DNA of 64,000 bases from Embiotoca jacksoni (GCA_022577435.1 JAKOON010000022.1:9763230-9827229); one strand, 5' to 3'. Shown: positions 1 to 12,027, counted from the first letter of the stretch. Program-made: numbers and translations. Notes: a model not told the origin generated them from the letters alone.

Positions 1-1747
1 GTAACGACTGCAAACGATTTGCTATGGAGCGTTCCCAGACCCATATATCCTCACAATGAATTTGAGTCTGGTAATTCCAGGCTGCCGGCCAGCTACCTTT
101 GTACCATATCATTCATCCGATCGTCCATTTCCTAACATAATGTAAAATGTACTCCCTTTCCAATAAGGTGACCATCACTGTTGTACCAAACACTGTTTCT
201 GACTCTCTGACAACCTCACCAATTGTATGGCAATATCAGCTAATATTGACAGAAGCAGAGCTCACCTGGTTATAAAAAAAAAAAACAGAACTCAAAATAT
301 AAGTTTAAAAAGCTTCGCCATTTAAATGTATTTTTCGATCATCCATTTGGGAGCGATTAACTGACATTCTCCCACACAGTCGCCACTGGGAACACCTGTT
401 TACTGAAGGAGCAGAATTATTTATGCTGGAGTGAAATGATTATCTTCTCTCTCTCTTCTGTCTTAAGGTCAGAATATATGGCATGCTCATTAAGCAGGCT
501 GAGGATGACAAATGCATACAATATAAACAGTTAAGAATGTGGAGAAAACCCACGCTATTCTTCTTGTGACAGGTGTGTACTTCTACGTCTGATTTAACAC
601 GCTAACAGTTGGGGCTTTTTATGACTAAGAACTTTTTGAGAGGGGGAAGTCTGATTCACCATCAGTCTCCTTAGACTAGTTCCTGTAAGGGCACTTAAAA
701 GCTAACACTTCAGAACGAACTGTGACAGTGTCTGCTGATCATTTGTAATACAGGTCTGAAAAGGACGAAGTTCAAATTCTGTCAGATGACCAAAAAAAGT
801 ACACGGCGACCCTGTAATATTTGACAGAAGAGAGACACTGTGTGTTTTACAGACGTAGTTTTAAACAGTGGGCTTTCTAGGATTAAACATCCTCAAGCAC
901 TTGTTAAGATTGTAACTGTCTTTAATTTAAAAAAAAAAAAATTGTCCTGTTGGAAGTTGTGTACATCCTGAATCTCTGTCAGAAAACAATGAAGTGCATT
1001 ATATCCCGCTCCCTCCGTGGGAAGTCATTTAGGGTGCGCCTGAGTGATTTGAGCTAACTTTGCAAAGCTCCATGGAGTGTGTCTTCTTCACCTGCTGACA
1101 GCCAGCATAAAGAAAGAGGGAGTGAAAGCGGGAGAGAGAGAAAGAGAGAGAGAGAACGATAGGAACAGAGAAAGAGTGAGACAGACTAAAAAAAAAAAAA
1201 GGAAAAGAAAAAAGACGGATCCTCCCCGGTGGTGCTGAGCTGCTCTGTGGTCTACCTCTCTGTCAGGTTGCCCAGTGGAGAGACGGAAGAACGCCAGGCC
1301 AATTAATCAAAGTCAGATGTGGCTGGATGCCTGGAGTCACTCATGATCCCTGTTCTGCCCCTCCCTAAAACCCACCACAACACACACACATGCACACAAA
1401 CACACCCCGAAGACTCTTCATCTCTCTTTCTGTCTGTGTCTGGCTCCGAGCTGGAGAGAGTGTTTCGAGAACACTCGTGCATACACACTCACTTGTAAAA
1501 GCCAACCAGCTTTAATTGTATCCTCCTGCACAAGCGAGTAGTATCTCTGCTGCATGACAGACAAATATTTTATTACTATACTTTTGGGAACCTTCAGTGC
1601 CTGCTGTTCTTATATGGACCATAAAGTCCAGCATTAACCTTCAAATAGCCCTTTAAAGAAGCAAGGATCAGCACAAGATCCCCACATTTAAGGATTTGAC
1701 TCATCTTTATATTGTGGAAGACATCTGGTCTGATATGCACTGGAAGA
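1..1747. other. No gene seen; AT-rich DNA with a GA-rich tract
   Basis: I find no coding structure here. The stretch is AT-rich and holds short poly-A runs. A purine-rich GAGA tract covers about 1110-1215 and ends in a poly-A run. The short open frames overlap this low-complexity sequence and have no conserved-looking composition. Confidence 0.6.
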
Positions 1748-1772
1748 ACACACACACACACACACACACACA

Positions 1773-1807
<35 letters not shown>
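1748..1807. repeat. (CA)n microsatellite, interrupted
   Basis: About 60 bp of CA dinucleotides are interrupted once by a CGCG step near 1773. Open frames crossing it encode only His-Thr or Cys-Val repeats and are artefacts. The interruption suggests an older, partly stabilised microsatellite. Confidence 0.97.
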
Positions 1808-1809
<2 letters not shown>

Positions 1810-4614
1810 CCTCATCAAGTAAAAGTGAAGTCGTACGACCAGGTGAGAGTTGAGTCTACTCTTTTCAACAGGATGTAGAGCAGTGAGCACCTCGTTCCCC
1901 TGCGACCTCAAAATGCACAGATCATCTCCCGCGCTTCTTCTTGAATGTGTCAAAGTGGCACTTTTGCTTAAAAGGGAGTTCAAGAAACAGCAGATTTAGA
2001 GGCACCTCGGCGTCTCTTGATGTCTCATCAGACATGGTGCTCACCTCCACATATTTTTTTTTTTTTTTTTTTTACTCAATTTGATTCTCATTTACACTAC
2101 TGGAGAAAGACTGAGAGTCTTCACACGGAACAGAAATACCTTTAAAATCCCCCCCCAAAAAAGAGTGAAAAAAAACTTGGCGTGGCACATTTGTGTTAAT
2201 TATGTTAAATTAATTTGTGTTAAACTTTACGAAATATGATCTCCATTTTCTCCCAAAGAATATTTGCCCTGTGGTCCTTGTCAGTGCTAGCAACCGATGT
2301 CCTGTAATGTGAACAGCCGTGTGTCCCATCCAATAAACTCCAAAGGAACAGCAGCCCTCAACTAAATGATTCAAGGCAACAGTCGACTAGTGGTCACACA
2401 TTTTTCATATTTCATTTCATAATTTGAATATATATGTTTTTCTGTGTGTGTGTGGGGGGGGGGGGCATAAAAGGGCTACAAAGGATGTAATAAGTAACAT
2501 TGTTAACACTGTGCTAGATTAGAGAGAAACACAGAGCCGTAATAATGAGCATTTAAAATGTAAATTTTACAACCACATGCACCGAGTGAGTGTTATGTGC
2601 ACTGTTACCCATCCAGCTCCTAACTGTGGAACTGTCTTTGACTCGTAGCTGGAAACTAGCCGTTAGATCCGGACCACCTCTGCAGTGGTAAGGAGAAGCA
2701 GCAAATACAGTGCACGACATTCAGAAAGCTGTTGTACTGAAACTTTGGCCTATGTAAAGACTTCACGGCTGATTAAAATAAGTGAATCACCGCTGTCGGC
2801 ATGGACTTCACAGCGGCTGTGGCTACAGGCTGGTAATACTTTTCACACACTCGCAACAGAGAAAGAGCCACAGCAAGGGACAAGGCAACAGGCTACCCAC
2901 CAGGCCACCTAGATAAAGGTAACGTGGTGACATCTCTGAACAAGGTGCAGTTGTCGTTTTTTGTTTTTTTACTTCCTGCGACAGCACGACTAAGGAAAAC
3001 TTGGTCTGCTTGTTTAGCCCGAGCAGCAACTTTCTTTTACGCAAATGTTCAAATATCATTTGTACGAGTGTACTATCTAAACTGGAAGGACAAACTAGAA
3101 CCTAAAAACGCATGCTTAGAACCACACAAACACAAATACACTCACTAAGTTGAACATCTGCAGGTCGATCTATTGAGTGGGCTGCCATTTCTTTTTATTC
3201 AAAACTCAACCTTGAAAAGATCTGTTTGAATTCAAAATTCACAATGTAGCACGACAGACTATGAATTGTGCCACTGACCGGATATATTTGTCTCTGTCCT
3301 GACGCAAAAATGGAGAAAAATAGCAAAGTACGGTGTTTATCCGAGACGCAATGTTTGGAGCTGTTCTGCAGTTGGCTCAATAATGTGTATAAAGGTAGTA
3401 ATTGAAGTCATTTGGATATCCTTGAATACGTGGCAACCCAGGAATAGCTTCACTTATTCCATTCCAGTTCTACAATAGGGTTAATTTCTCTCTTTTTGTT
3501 CCTCTGCTTTACAAAAATTTTAGGGGAAGTGAAACTTTTCTCCATCCTTTTATTTTCTTTAAAATGAAACATATGGCTCGCTTTGGTAACTGAATGGTCA
3601 CAGCTCATACCATTTAACTGTAAGGTACACTGTACAATACTGGCTGGGGACATTTTCTTATATGTCATACCCATCTCTCTGTGTCCTTATTTCTTGTTTG
3701 TCTCCAACTATCAACCGTGTAATGAAAGTAAATAAAAAAGAAAAGAAAAGAAACATCAAAGCTAACATGGTTTTACTTTAAATCCATACCACATTGTTTT
3801 AATGCAAGGAATTCATACACCAAACAAGCAACTACACAGAGCTTGATTTATGTTGCCATAAACTGTATGTGCTGTTATACGAGTCCCCTGGAGTAATGTC
3901 AGATTTTAGTAAACCTTTAGGTCGTGTTGCCTCCTGGCCAAGAAGCTAAACAACTCAAAAGTTCGACCAAAGTTCAACATCCTTTAAATGCTGTCAGCAC
4001 AGTTGGTCCTAACAACATCCATATTATCAGAACCTGGAGAGAACATGTTATTCAAGTTTGTTTTCCCAAACACAAGTCTGACTGTCACACGAGTGTCACT
4101 GGCACTCTTAGTTCTACTTTGTTGCTCTAATAAAAGACTTAGGTCGGCTGTTTGGACATGTGCAGGGTAAATTGGTGATTATGGATATAAAGGAACCAGA
4201 TTACAGTTGCACTTTGCAGTCCATGAGAAAGAAAAGTATGGTTGGTGAACCTGTTCACGTGCAAGGTGGAGTTCGTTGCATATTTTTGAAGGTACAGAGA
4301 TGATACGAGTACAGGATCCTCCAGCAGCTCCACCTATATTTCTCCTGTTTCCTCCTTTCTTTTCCTTCTCCGTGCTCCCTCTTTCTTCTTTCACTTCCTA
4401 ACTTCTGCCCCTCCTTTTTTTTTTTTTTTGCTTTCCACTCTTTTTCCTCACCCCCCCCTGCACTTCCGCCCTTGACGTAGGAGCCAGATGAAGCTCTAAT
4501 GGAGTCTACGGGGAGCCAGCATTTACCACATCTGAAGCAAACACGCAGGTCTCTTCTGCTTTTTTTTTTGTCCCACTGAGGGCCTCGTTCTCATTCCCTC
4601 TATGCTCCTCTCTA
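1808..4614. other. No gene seen; AT-rich unassigned DNA
   Basis: No coding region, RNA gene or recognised transposon is supported. Visible low-complexity items are a poly-T run at 2054-2073, a GT stretch leading into a G run at 2454-2465, an AAAAG tandem around 3737-3752, and pyrimidine-rich DNA at about 4340-4460. The short open frames on both strands are of the length expected by chance. Confidence 0.6.
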
Positions 4615-4710
4615 TTACCACCATCTCCGACGGCTTCATCCGCGGAAAGCCCTCCGCGCTCCACCGTCTGCCCCGTTGAGCCGCGCTCGCCGGCCCCCGA
4701 GTTTTCTACA
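4615..4710. promoter_or_regulatory. Small CpG-dense patch
   Basis: By eye this roughly 95-bp stretch carries about a dozen CpG steps, including several CGCG-type steps, while the surrounding AT-rich DNA has few. CpG-dense DNA can mark an unmethylated regulatory element or promoter in vertebrates. No TATA box, initiator or coding exon is evident beside it, so the role is inference only. It is much shorter than a standard CpG island. Confidence 0.25.
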
Positions 4711-4842
4711 GCTTCTCTTTGATGTGTGCCAATGTTCAACATGCTCCCTTCTTTTGTCGAGGCACTTCTGAGACAACTGATTTCGACAAAGATAACAGCT
4801 CACGCCAGGCTGGTGGAGACTGCATCGCTATGTGGTTGTGGA

Positions 4843-5062
4843 GGGGGGGGGGGGGGGGGGGGGAGGAAGAAAGGCGAGAGGAAAAAAAAAAACCCAACCA
4901 TCGGCTGTGACAGCATTCCATGATCCTCCACAATGGAGCCACTGGTGTGTTGTATGTGTTCTTTCCGCAGCCTCTGTATCAATACAGTCAACTCGTGTCC
5001 GTGGGGGGTGAAAAGCACACAACTTTTCTGCATCTTGCTCTTTTTGCCCCCCCCCCCCCCCC
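4843..5062. repeat. Homopolymer G run and C run pair
   Basis: A run of about 21 G occupies 4843-4863 and a run of about 16 C occupies 5047-5062, both on the + strand, about 180 bp apart. The two could in principle pair with each other, and the G run could form a quadruplex. They generate the poly-Gly and poly-Pro open frames on both strands, which I treat as artefacts. Confidence 0.9.
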
Positions 5063-6739
5063 TCCTCACTCAACCAGCAAGTGCTGCAGAACAATAGCAA
5101 GTGAATCCGACGGCGACCTACTCTAGATAGAGTGGGGCCGTGCAAAACAGACAATGACCTTTAAAAGACAATATGCTAATAAATAGCCGTGGCGAGGGCC
5201 TCGGCACTCCACACAAAGGGACCTTGGGAAACCGGCAGAGTTTTAATCAGGTGCAGCTCTTTTAAAAAGAGCCTGTGGCCACATAATTGATCCCAAAAGG
5301 TAGGTCCCCGCGCAGAACCTTGGGATGCCGTTCCGTTACTATAAAGAACTAATAGCACTCTTTGTTTTGCTCTCCGGGAGGATGGGGAGATTTAAATCCA
5401 TTGTATATTCTTGTGTTACAAAGGCCACAAATGGTAAGCATTTTAATGATGAAAATGTTTTGATGTCTTACACCTACTGAATATGGAAGAAGGACGGGGT
5501 ATGTGTTTTGCCCCTCCAGTGACGATGCATAGGCAAACAGCCTGGCCAAGATAAAAAAAAAAAAAAAAGGCAAAGCGATGAAAAAAAAAAGTCACTGAAT
5601 CAGTGTTATTACCGATTCAGTTGGGAAAAATTGTGTGTGCGCGCATCTGTGTGTGTGCGTATGTGTTGTTAACTTCCACGCCAAAAGTGCCATCCTTGGC
5701 TAAATCTGCTGCTCTTGCTGCTGCAGCCATTTTGCCTGAAGTTGTGAGAATAAGTCACCGTATTAATATTCCATCAGCATTTCTATCACTTCTGGAGCAC
5801 AACACAAACACATACACAATGTCTTAAACCGTCGCCAGAGCTAGCATTTAATGTTGTTCCACAGGTTAGAGAGAAAAGCCACATACCACAAACAAAAAAA
5901 GCCTTGAGGAGGGAGAAGTCATCCCTCAAACAATTCCTCTCCTCCTGCCTGTATGAGAGTTGCCATTGATTTAGCGATAAAGATGAGATAAATGAGCGTG
6001 GAGCCTGCCAGTGGTTTCAGTGGCTGCCAAAACACTGTTCCTGACTGCAGTTAGTCAAAGCTTTTGTCTGCCACCACAATGTAAACACATGTGAACCCCT
6101 TGGCACGGGAAAACACATCTTAGCTAAACTGTGGTTTGCGCTGATTACAGACTTGCAGATGCTGCAGATTCTGTCAGAGAAAAACATCACATGAGGAGGG
6201 ATCCTCCGACTCGCAGCTGTCAGGTGAAACCGCAGCGGCCTGCTCCTGACACTGCTGGCTCTGGTTAGATTGGCTCGGGTGTAAAGTGAGCTCAAACAGA
6301 AAGCTGGGATCTGTTGTTCATGATCGAGTGCTACCACAGTCTCTATGCTCAGTTTAACAGTTTTGAGATGAAACTCCAGACAAAGGTGGGAGTTGAAATT
6401 TGCTGTTTTGATGCTGTGTGCATTAGTGGAAGCGAACAAACCTTCCTTGTCCAACTATTCCATAAAAAAGAAGATGAACTGTGGTTTTAAATGTCTGCCC
6501 TGTATGTAACTGAGGGAGTGATCTCTGGAAAATGAATAAGCTAATTGCATTACGCTTTCCAGTGCTGTATAGAGATCATCTTTCCCAGCTGGGTAAACGC
6601 ATCACACGCAGCACAAACATCAACTTAAATGTGAAATATTACACCGATCAAACGCATGATACCTCAACTTATTCGTCACAAGTAAAGCATAAACATTGGA
6701 GAAAGAGTAGGGCGAGGAATTAACAGCATTTTTCAATGG
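5063..6739. other. No gene seen; unassigned single-copy-like DNA
   Basis: This stretch holds no recognised feature. An 8-bp inverted repeat with a one-base centre (GCTCTTTT and AAAAGAGC) lies near 5256-5272. A minus-strand open frame of 145 codons at 6017-6454 has no recognisable domain and is within the range expected by chance. Poly-A runs occur near 5552 and 5581. Confidence 0.55.
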
Positions 6740-7490
6740 CGCTCTCTGAATACAGAAATGAAGCCAGTGCTGGAAGACAGACTCCAAACATTAAGTTTTC
6801 GATTTGGAACAACAGTCGGCTCAAATCAAATTACCTTCGCCAAGAAACAGCAAAGACGAAGGCATGCTCGCAGCCTAATTCATCCAACTTGAATTAAGTG
6901 ATGTAAGGCTTAATGAATATCACATACCAAATATTTTGTACCGGGTCGACAACTAAATGTTTCTTTAATTGTCACAGGATTAATGGACAATATAGTGTCT
7001 CTCACAATTTTCAAATTACTAATGCCCCCTTTAATTGTCAGATTGAAAATCCAAGGACAGAGCCCTTTATACAATGCCTCCATCATGCTAACATAGCGCC
7101 TTGCCTCCAAACCATCCCATAAAATCCCATCGCTGCATTTAATTGTTCAATATGAAGCCAAAGCATCTGAGGTAATTCAAATGTCTTTCTCCGATGAATA
7201 TGTGCAATTGTCCTCTTTCCCTATTCTAATTTAATGCCATCTGGGGAAGGTGATTGGCTCTGTGTTGCCATTGCTGCCAACTGGGGTCAGCCTAACCATC
7301 AAGCGCTGTAATTGAGTAGTTAGTGGCAATTTTCTCCCCTAATTTCCATCTGCGAAATCCGGGCCTGGCATGGCAAATAGCACATTACACACAGGCGCGA
7401 TTGTGGCAAAGTGTAATAACATCGTTTCCACAGTTTGAAAACTTCCCCCGAACAAATGAGAATCACTGCCGTACATGTCATTTCAAACAA
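6740..7490. promoter_or_regulatory. Candidate conserved non-coding element, TTTAATTGT cluster
   Basis: This is complex, repeat-free DNA of the kind seen in vertebrate developmental enhancers. The nonamer TTTAATTGT, containing a TAATTG homeodomain core, occurs three times in 183 bp, at 6964-6972, 7030-7038 and 7138-7146. More TAAT/ATTA cores lie around 6981, 7016, 7229 and 7307. Open frames exist on both strands, but their hydrophobic and polar patterns do not look like protein. Conservation is inferred from texture and was not tested. Confidence 0.4.
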
Positions 7491-7492
7491 AC

Positions 7493-7574
7493 TCCTTCCT
7501 TCCTTCCTTCCTTCCTTCCTTCCCCCTGCACTCACATCCTTGATCACGCAGACACACACACACACACACACACA
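7493..7574. repeat. (CCTT)n and (CA)n microsatellites
   Basis: A tetranucleotide CCTT tract runs from about 7493 to 7523, and a CA tract runs from about 7552 to 7574. The 28 bp between them are unique. Both are perfect or nearly so and are likely to vary in length. Confidence 0.95.
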
Positions 7575-8620
7575 AACATGTAAGGAAACACACAGTGGGT
7601 TGAGACGCCACGCAGAATAAAGAATGTGGTGACGTTCCATTAACATATAGATAATTAGCTGCTCCGACTGCGGCCCTGCCTTCAACACCCTAATCCCCTG
7701 ACAAAGCCTTTGACTAGCTCTATCACAAACACCATGTTGACGCCGACGTGGCTCTTAGGAGGCCATCTTGTTTGGCTTATTCACCATGACATGCTTCTAT
7801 CAGGGGGAAGATGAAGGAGGTGATGATTTATGAGGGTGTAATCCATAACCAATGCCGCTCCTTGTGTATTTTCGAAGGGGGAAAAAGCCGGGGTGGAGTT
7901 GTAAACTAATGGAGCGGTAGGTTTGAACACTTTTGGCCTGGAGATTTATGGGGATCGTAAAGCTACATCAGGGACAAAGAAGAGTGGAAATATGAGTCAT
8001 ATTGCTAATGGCCACGTTATCACACAGAGTTTTACTCAATGCCAAACACACAGACACATACAAGCACACACAAAAGGAGTTTATATTGCCATTTCATCAT
8101 GCAAATGTGAATTCTTTATTTAAACTCTAATGATCTTTCTTCAGAAAGGGGTGATTTTAAGAAATTGTTATTTGGAGTAATACATTAAGCACTGTCGACT
8201 TGAGACAAGATTTTCTCAGTAACATAAATTCAATTTTATAACTCTAGAAGGAAAGACTCCCTGCTTTTCCCTCATCTCTACTCTTCTGTCCTTTTTTTTT
8301 TTTTACATTTTGTAATTACTTTGACGCACTACATCAAAAGCGAAGTAATAATAGTTGTAATTTAATCTATTCACACAAGTAATTTTCATAAACTCCTGCT
8401 TCTCCCCGCTTAATGTGCGTTTCATTCATTATTGATCATGCCCTGATGATGTGGTAATGACAGCGGCATTGTTTTTATTCCCCCCCTTTTGTTCTTTTCT
8501 TTAAATGTAGACCCTGTGATTCAGGGTTTTCATTACGGGCTGCACACCAGGACTCTGGATTATCGGGGGCAAACAAAAGATAATTAACGTGAAGAAGGAT
8601 GCAGAACAGTCATCTCCACC
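7575..8620. promoter_or_regulatory. CNE-like DNA, low certainty
   Basis: Complex sequence with many TAAT/ATTA cores and a perfect POU octamer ATGCAAAT at 8099-8106. The only simple repeat is a T run near 8291-8304. The blocks at 7720-7900 and 8400-8590 look most like conserved non-coding DNA. No coding region is evident. The regulatory call rests on motif content and texture only. Confidence 0.25.
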
Positions 8621-9080
8621 CTGAGTACCACCAGCACTTCCACCGCAGACACCCACTTTTCCACACACTGTTCTTAGGGTTCACTACATTCCGATTCTTT
8701 GCTCACATGGTGCACCTCCCCTTCAGTCAAACAGTATCATTACTGAGGACTGTGCCAATGTTTCGCCTTTCAATCTATCTCTGTTCGTCCTTATGCATCT
8801 GAAAACAAGGATGTCACTCTAATAAGTCAGATTCTTGGGTGAATGAAAACTGCAAGGTACTCTAATCACGTTTACATCTTAGGTAGAGCATAGGACTGAG
8901 TATGGTTAAAAAAAAAAAAAAAAAAAAAAATGGCAATAGTACTACTTTAACTTTGATACCCATACTTCTTTGATACAAGTCTTGTAAAAGTCATTATAAG
9001 AGAAAGATATTTACATCACCCATTAAAATACAAATCTTTAGTTTCCATGCAGTTTAGAGGGGGAGAGTGTAACCTCTCAT
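8621..9080. other. No gene seen; poly-A tract
   Basis: Unassigned sequence with a 23-base A run at 8908-8930. The A run could be the tail of an old retroposon. I see no SINE-like promoter boxes upstream, and it may equally be a simple homopolymer. Confidence 0.5.
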
Positions 9081-9345
9081 TTTCTGCAGCTACAATTAAC
9101 AGATGTTCCCGAAATGCCTCGCATGCAAATTATCGCTCTATGCTACAATTTACGATGTTGCCGACATGCTATCGAAAGATACTAGTTAACTGCACACAGA
9201 GAAGCCTCCTGTTACTGCATCGCACGGGACTCAGACAGGTGTATGTGCAAAAATGTGTTTGAAAAGAGTGAAATAAGAAGTCCTAATGAAAGATTTAGGC
9301 TACATAAAGTTTAAACCAAGCGATTCTATCTACATCGGCATGGGC
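9081..9345 (+). repeat. Dispersed repeat, copy A (partner at 51861-52140)
   Basis: This segment can be aligned by eye, in the same orientation, with 51861-52140. Shared landmarks in order are TTAACAGATGTTCCC, CTCRCATGCAARTTATCG, GCTACAATTT, CACAGAG followed by GCCT, ACTGCA, a CAGACA step, TTTGAAAAG, and a final AAGTT-AAACC-AG-GATT block. The unit is internally repetitive: a motif reading CTACAR-TT then GATGTTCC or GATGTTGCC occurs twice, roughly 55 bp apart. It encodes no protein and is most likely a fragment of an old transposable element. Confidence 0.75.
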
Positions 9346-9600
9346 AATTCAGAAACGGTTCTATTTGTTGGTTTTTAAAATGTATAATCATTAACAATTA
9401 ATCCACTGTTTTAGTGCACTGATCACTGTCATTTTTTGACAATAATGTTTATCATTAAACTGTAAAATATTCCGTCTCCATTGAATATATTTTGGTTGAT
9501 TTATCAATATCAGAATTTTTTTTATCTGCTAATATCAGCAGCGGCACCAAAAATCCAGTATCGGTCTGGGTCTAACGTTAAACATTTAGATGACACCGAT
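9346..9600. repeat. Repeat-like segment with a motif shared with 23220
   Basis: The segment is AT-rich, with several TTTATCAATATC-like words, and ends in AATCCAGTATCGGT at about 9552-9565. The same 14-base word recurs at about 23221-23234. I recall similar wording in dispersed teleost repeats, but I cannot name the family. It may continue the element of copy A or be a separate insertion. Confidence 0.4.
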
Positions 9601-10099
9601 TCAGGCTTTGGCTTACAGTTTGCAATGACTGAAGACAGCGTTCTTTAAACAGATTGAGCCAGAAAAAAATGGAACGAGGAAATGTAGAGAGCATTTTTGT
9701 CTTTCCTCCTGGGAAAAAAAAAACCCACTGACCTTTGGTAAGTAATGCATATCACACTGTACACCTAGACTGCAGGTGTAAATGTGGGGAAAAGCATAGA
9801 GGTGTTTTGCATGTTTGTACTCACTCTTCTCTTACTCTTTTATCACAGATGTCATTACCTAGCACTGTATGAACATTTCATAGATATCTTGCAGTGAGCT
9901 CTGAGATACAGTTACTGTATGTTAGCAAAGAGTTACAGTTGCTGTCCAGTCCATCCATTCATTTCTCCACCCGTGTGACTCCCAACCTGTCTTCCTGTCA
10001 CCCCACTCGCTCCCTCCTGCCACACAACCAAAGACCCACAGTAGTCTGTGACTGACTACTTCGAGTGAAAGCCAAGGATTTTTATTAAGGAGTAGGGAC
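9601..10099. other. No gene seen
   Basis: I see no coding region, RNA gene or recognised repeat here, apart from short A runs near 9664 and 9715. Confidence 0.55.
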
Positions 10100-10655
10100 A
10101 GCATTCATTTTTTAAAACCTCCTCAATAAAATATCATACGGTCGCTCCATATTCCTCAGAATTATAATGACATGAATATTTAAATTTAAATGCATTCCGA
10201 GCACGCCGGTTTTCTCTTCTTCACTACGGCATCAGATCTCATTTTCTACTTAAGCTCCTCCATCATGTTTATGCATATCCACATGCATGATACATATCTC
10301 GTTTTTTTTTTTTTTTAAAGCTCCTTAATGCAGGCCTGATAATTTTGCTTGACTTTAATGGGGAATGACTCCTCATTGGCAAGCTTTTCTCTTTAAGACA
10401 AAAATAAAAAAATATGATCAAATGCCCCTTTCATGTGGAACAGAGGCTGTTTTTCAAACTTCTTACTCCCTCGTTCTCTCTGTTGCCTCGGCTACGAGTA
10501 AATAGATCAAAAAAGGAGGCGCAACTTTATATTCTAGTTTTGAAGCATTCTGTAATTGGACACATTTAATTGATATCCCTCAAGCCCATAATTATAATGC
10601 AAAAAAGAAAGAGAAGGAAACAGATTCCTCGATCATAGAAATGCTATTGGACTTC
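10100..10655. promoter_or_regulatory. CNE-like AT-rich block
   Basis: Complex AT-rich DNA with TAATTG, ATTTAAAT and CATGCAT-type words (near 10180-10290) and many TAAT cores. A T run at about 10302-10316 interrupts it. There is no coding potential. The regulatory role is inferred from texture. Confidence 0.25.
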
Positions 10656-10679
10656 TTTTTTTTTTTTTTTTTTTTTTTT
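10656..10679. repeat. Poly-T run
   Basis: A run of 24 T. On the minus strand this is an A run and could be a retroposon tail, but no element body is recognised next to it. Confidence 0.95.
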
Positions 10680-11407
10680 AATGAATGAATACTTTATGAA
10701 AAATATGTCAGAATCGGAAGAGCAGTAAAGTTTATGATGCATTTTAACTAAAGAATGGCAAGTATTGATTGATAATTTCGGTGTGCATCATTATGTTCAA
10801 TAACATAGTCCTTGTGAGGCTGGAGTGGACCCTTGTGAGTTTCGCTCTCTGGGAGCTCGTACTCTGTGATCTCTCCTCCTCCCTGACAAGGAGCTATCAC
10901 TTCCTTCCCTGATGGAGAGGGAACGGAGCGGAGATAAGACTTTGTCATCAGCAGTATGTCTTCTTCTGACACACTGCAGATGACTCTTTTGGACTCCAAA
11001 AGATGGTTAATTGAAAGAGACATTAAAAACTCACTACTGTCAATCTGTATCTCTGCTTTCAATGGATTGGAATGATTTCCTAGATCTCACCATGGGCACA
11101 TGTGAAATGAATTTACATTGGGACTTTGAGAGCTAAATTAATTTCTAGTCATTGGGACGAAGTGATAAAATATGACTGTAGGAGGAATAGGCATTGCACT
11201 TAATCTTAAAGTAAGTAACATAGACAAATATGTATGAAAAACTGTAATTAATATATTTCTACTGCATTCACTCTAATGGTCAAAGGGTCAGCAGAAGAAA
11301 AAACAGGGAATGTAGAGATTTTAAAGTTGTCCTCCTGACAACCTGTTGAGAAAAAGAGTTCCTCGCCTCAAAAGATCATCTTTCCGTCCACCTGTCTGTC
11401 TGGTTCA
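10680..11407. other. No gene seen; unassigned
   Basis: Unique-looking DNA. A minus-strand open frame of 104 codons (10748-11062) shows no recognisable domain or splice context and is probably chance. Confidence 0.5.
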
Positions 11408-11447
11408 ATCTCACTCAAGTGCCACAGCTCTGGCACTTGAGTGAGAT
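11408..11447. repeat. Perfect 17-bp inverted repeat with 6-nt loop
   Basis: The left arm at 11408-11424 (ATCTCACTCAAGTGCCA) and the right arm at 11431-11447 are exact reverse complements, separated by CAGCTC. Transcribed from either strand it would fold into a 17-bp perfect stem. Pairing stops sharply outside the arms. The stem is shorter than a normal microRNA precursor, and no poly-T terminator follows. It may be a palindromic protein-binding site, a small foldback duplication, or a cruciform-prone site. Confidence 0.9.
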
Positions 11448-12026
11448 AAGGAGAGATGGTGAGGTTAAAATTACGGACACAGCACCTCGGGCTTCAGCCA
11501 TCAGAGCTGTCACACATACGCAAGAGCCAAATGACGGTATGAACAAATTTGTCTGGACTTAATTTACACTCTTCTCCTGAATGGAGACTTATCTCCTTCC
11601 TTCTACATTTGCCCTCGCCCCAAAAAACTGATGCTGCACAATGACAAGTGACCATGGTGGGATATTGAGATGAGGACCGTCATACCATTGTGCTCTATAT
11701 CTGTCAGAGTGTCACGAACAACAAGAAGACATTTTCATGTGGAAAGACAGGTAGAGGAAAGAGACAGAAATTACTTTTTTTTTTTTTTTTTTGCAGGTGC
11801 AGGGATACCAGGCTGCCATAGGGAGCTGAGCATGATGACAAGAGGCTAAAGAGGGCTGAGCAGGACCAAAGAGACAAGATCAATTTCAATCCTCTTGATC
11901 TCATGACCCCAGAACCCAGGAAGAGTCTCCGAGGGAGTCCCAGCCGAGTGTGCCGAGGCTGGGGGACTTTGAAGTTGGGTCGGAGAGGCTGGGAGGTTGG
12001 TACTGTAGACAGGCTGAAAAAAAACT

Positions 12027-12027
<1 letters not shown>
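11448..12027. other. No gene seen; poly-T run
   Basis: Unassigned DNA with a T run at about 11776-11793. The longest open frame in this area (11704-12357, minus strand) is open only because it crosses the GT tract and is not a gene. Confidence 0.6.

Noticed and set aside
4719..5154. Poly-Gly and poly-Pro frames on both strands
   Set aside because: They come from the G run at 4843-4863 and the C run at 5047-5062.
6017..6454. Minus-strand frame of 145 codons
   Set aside because: No domain, no splice context, and length within chance expectation.
8908..8930. Poly-A run as a SINE tail
   Set aside because: No tRNA-like A and B boxes or SINE body are visible upstream. The same holds for the A runs at 38811-38840, 14872-14892 and 40350-40367.
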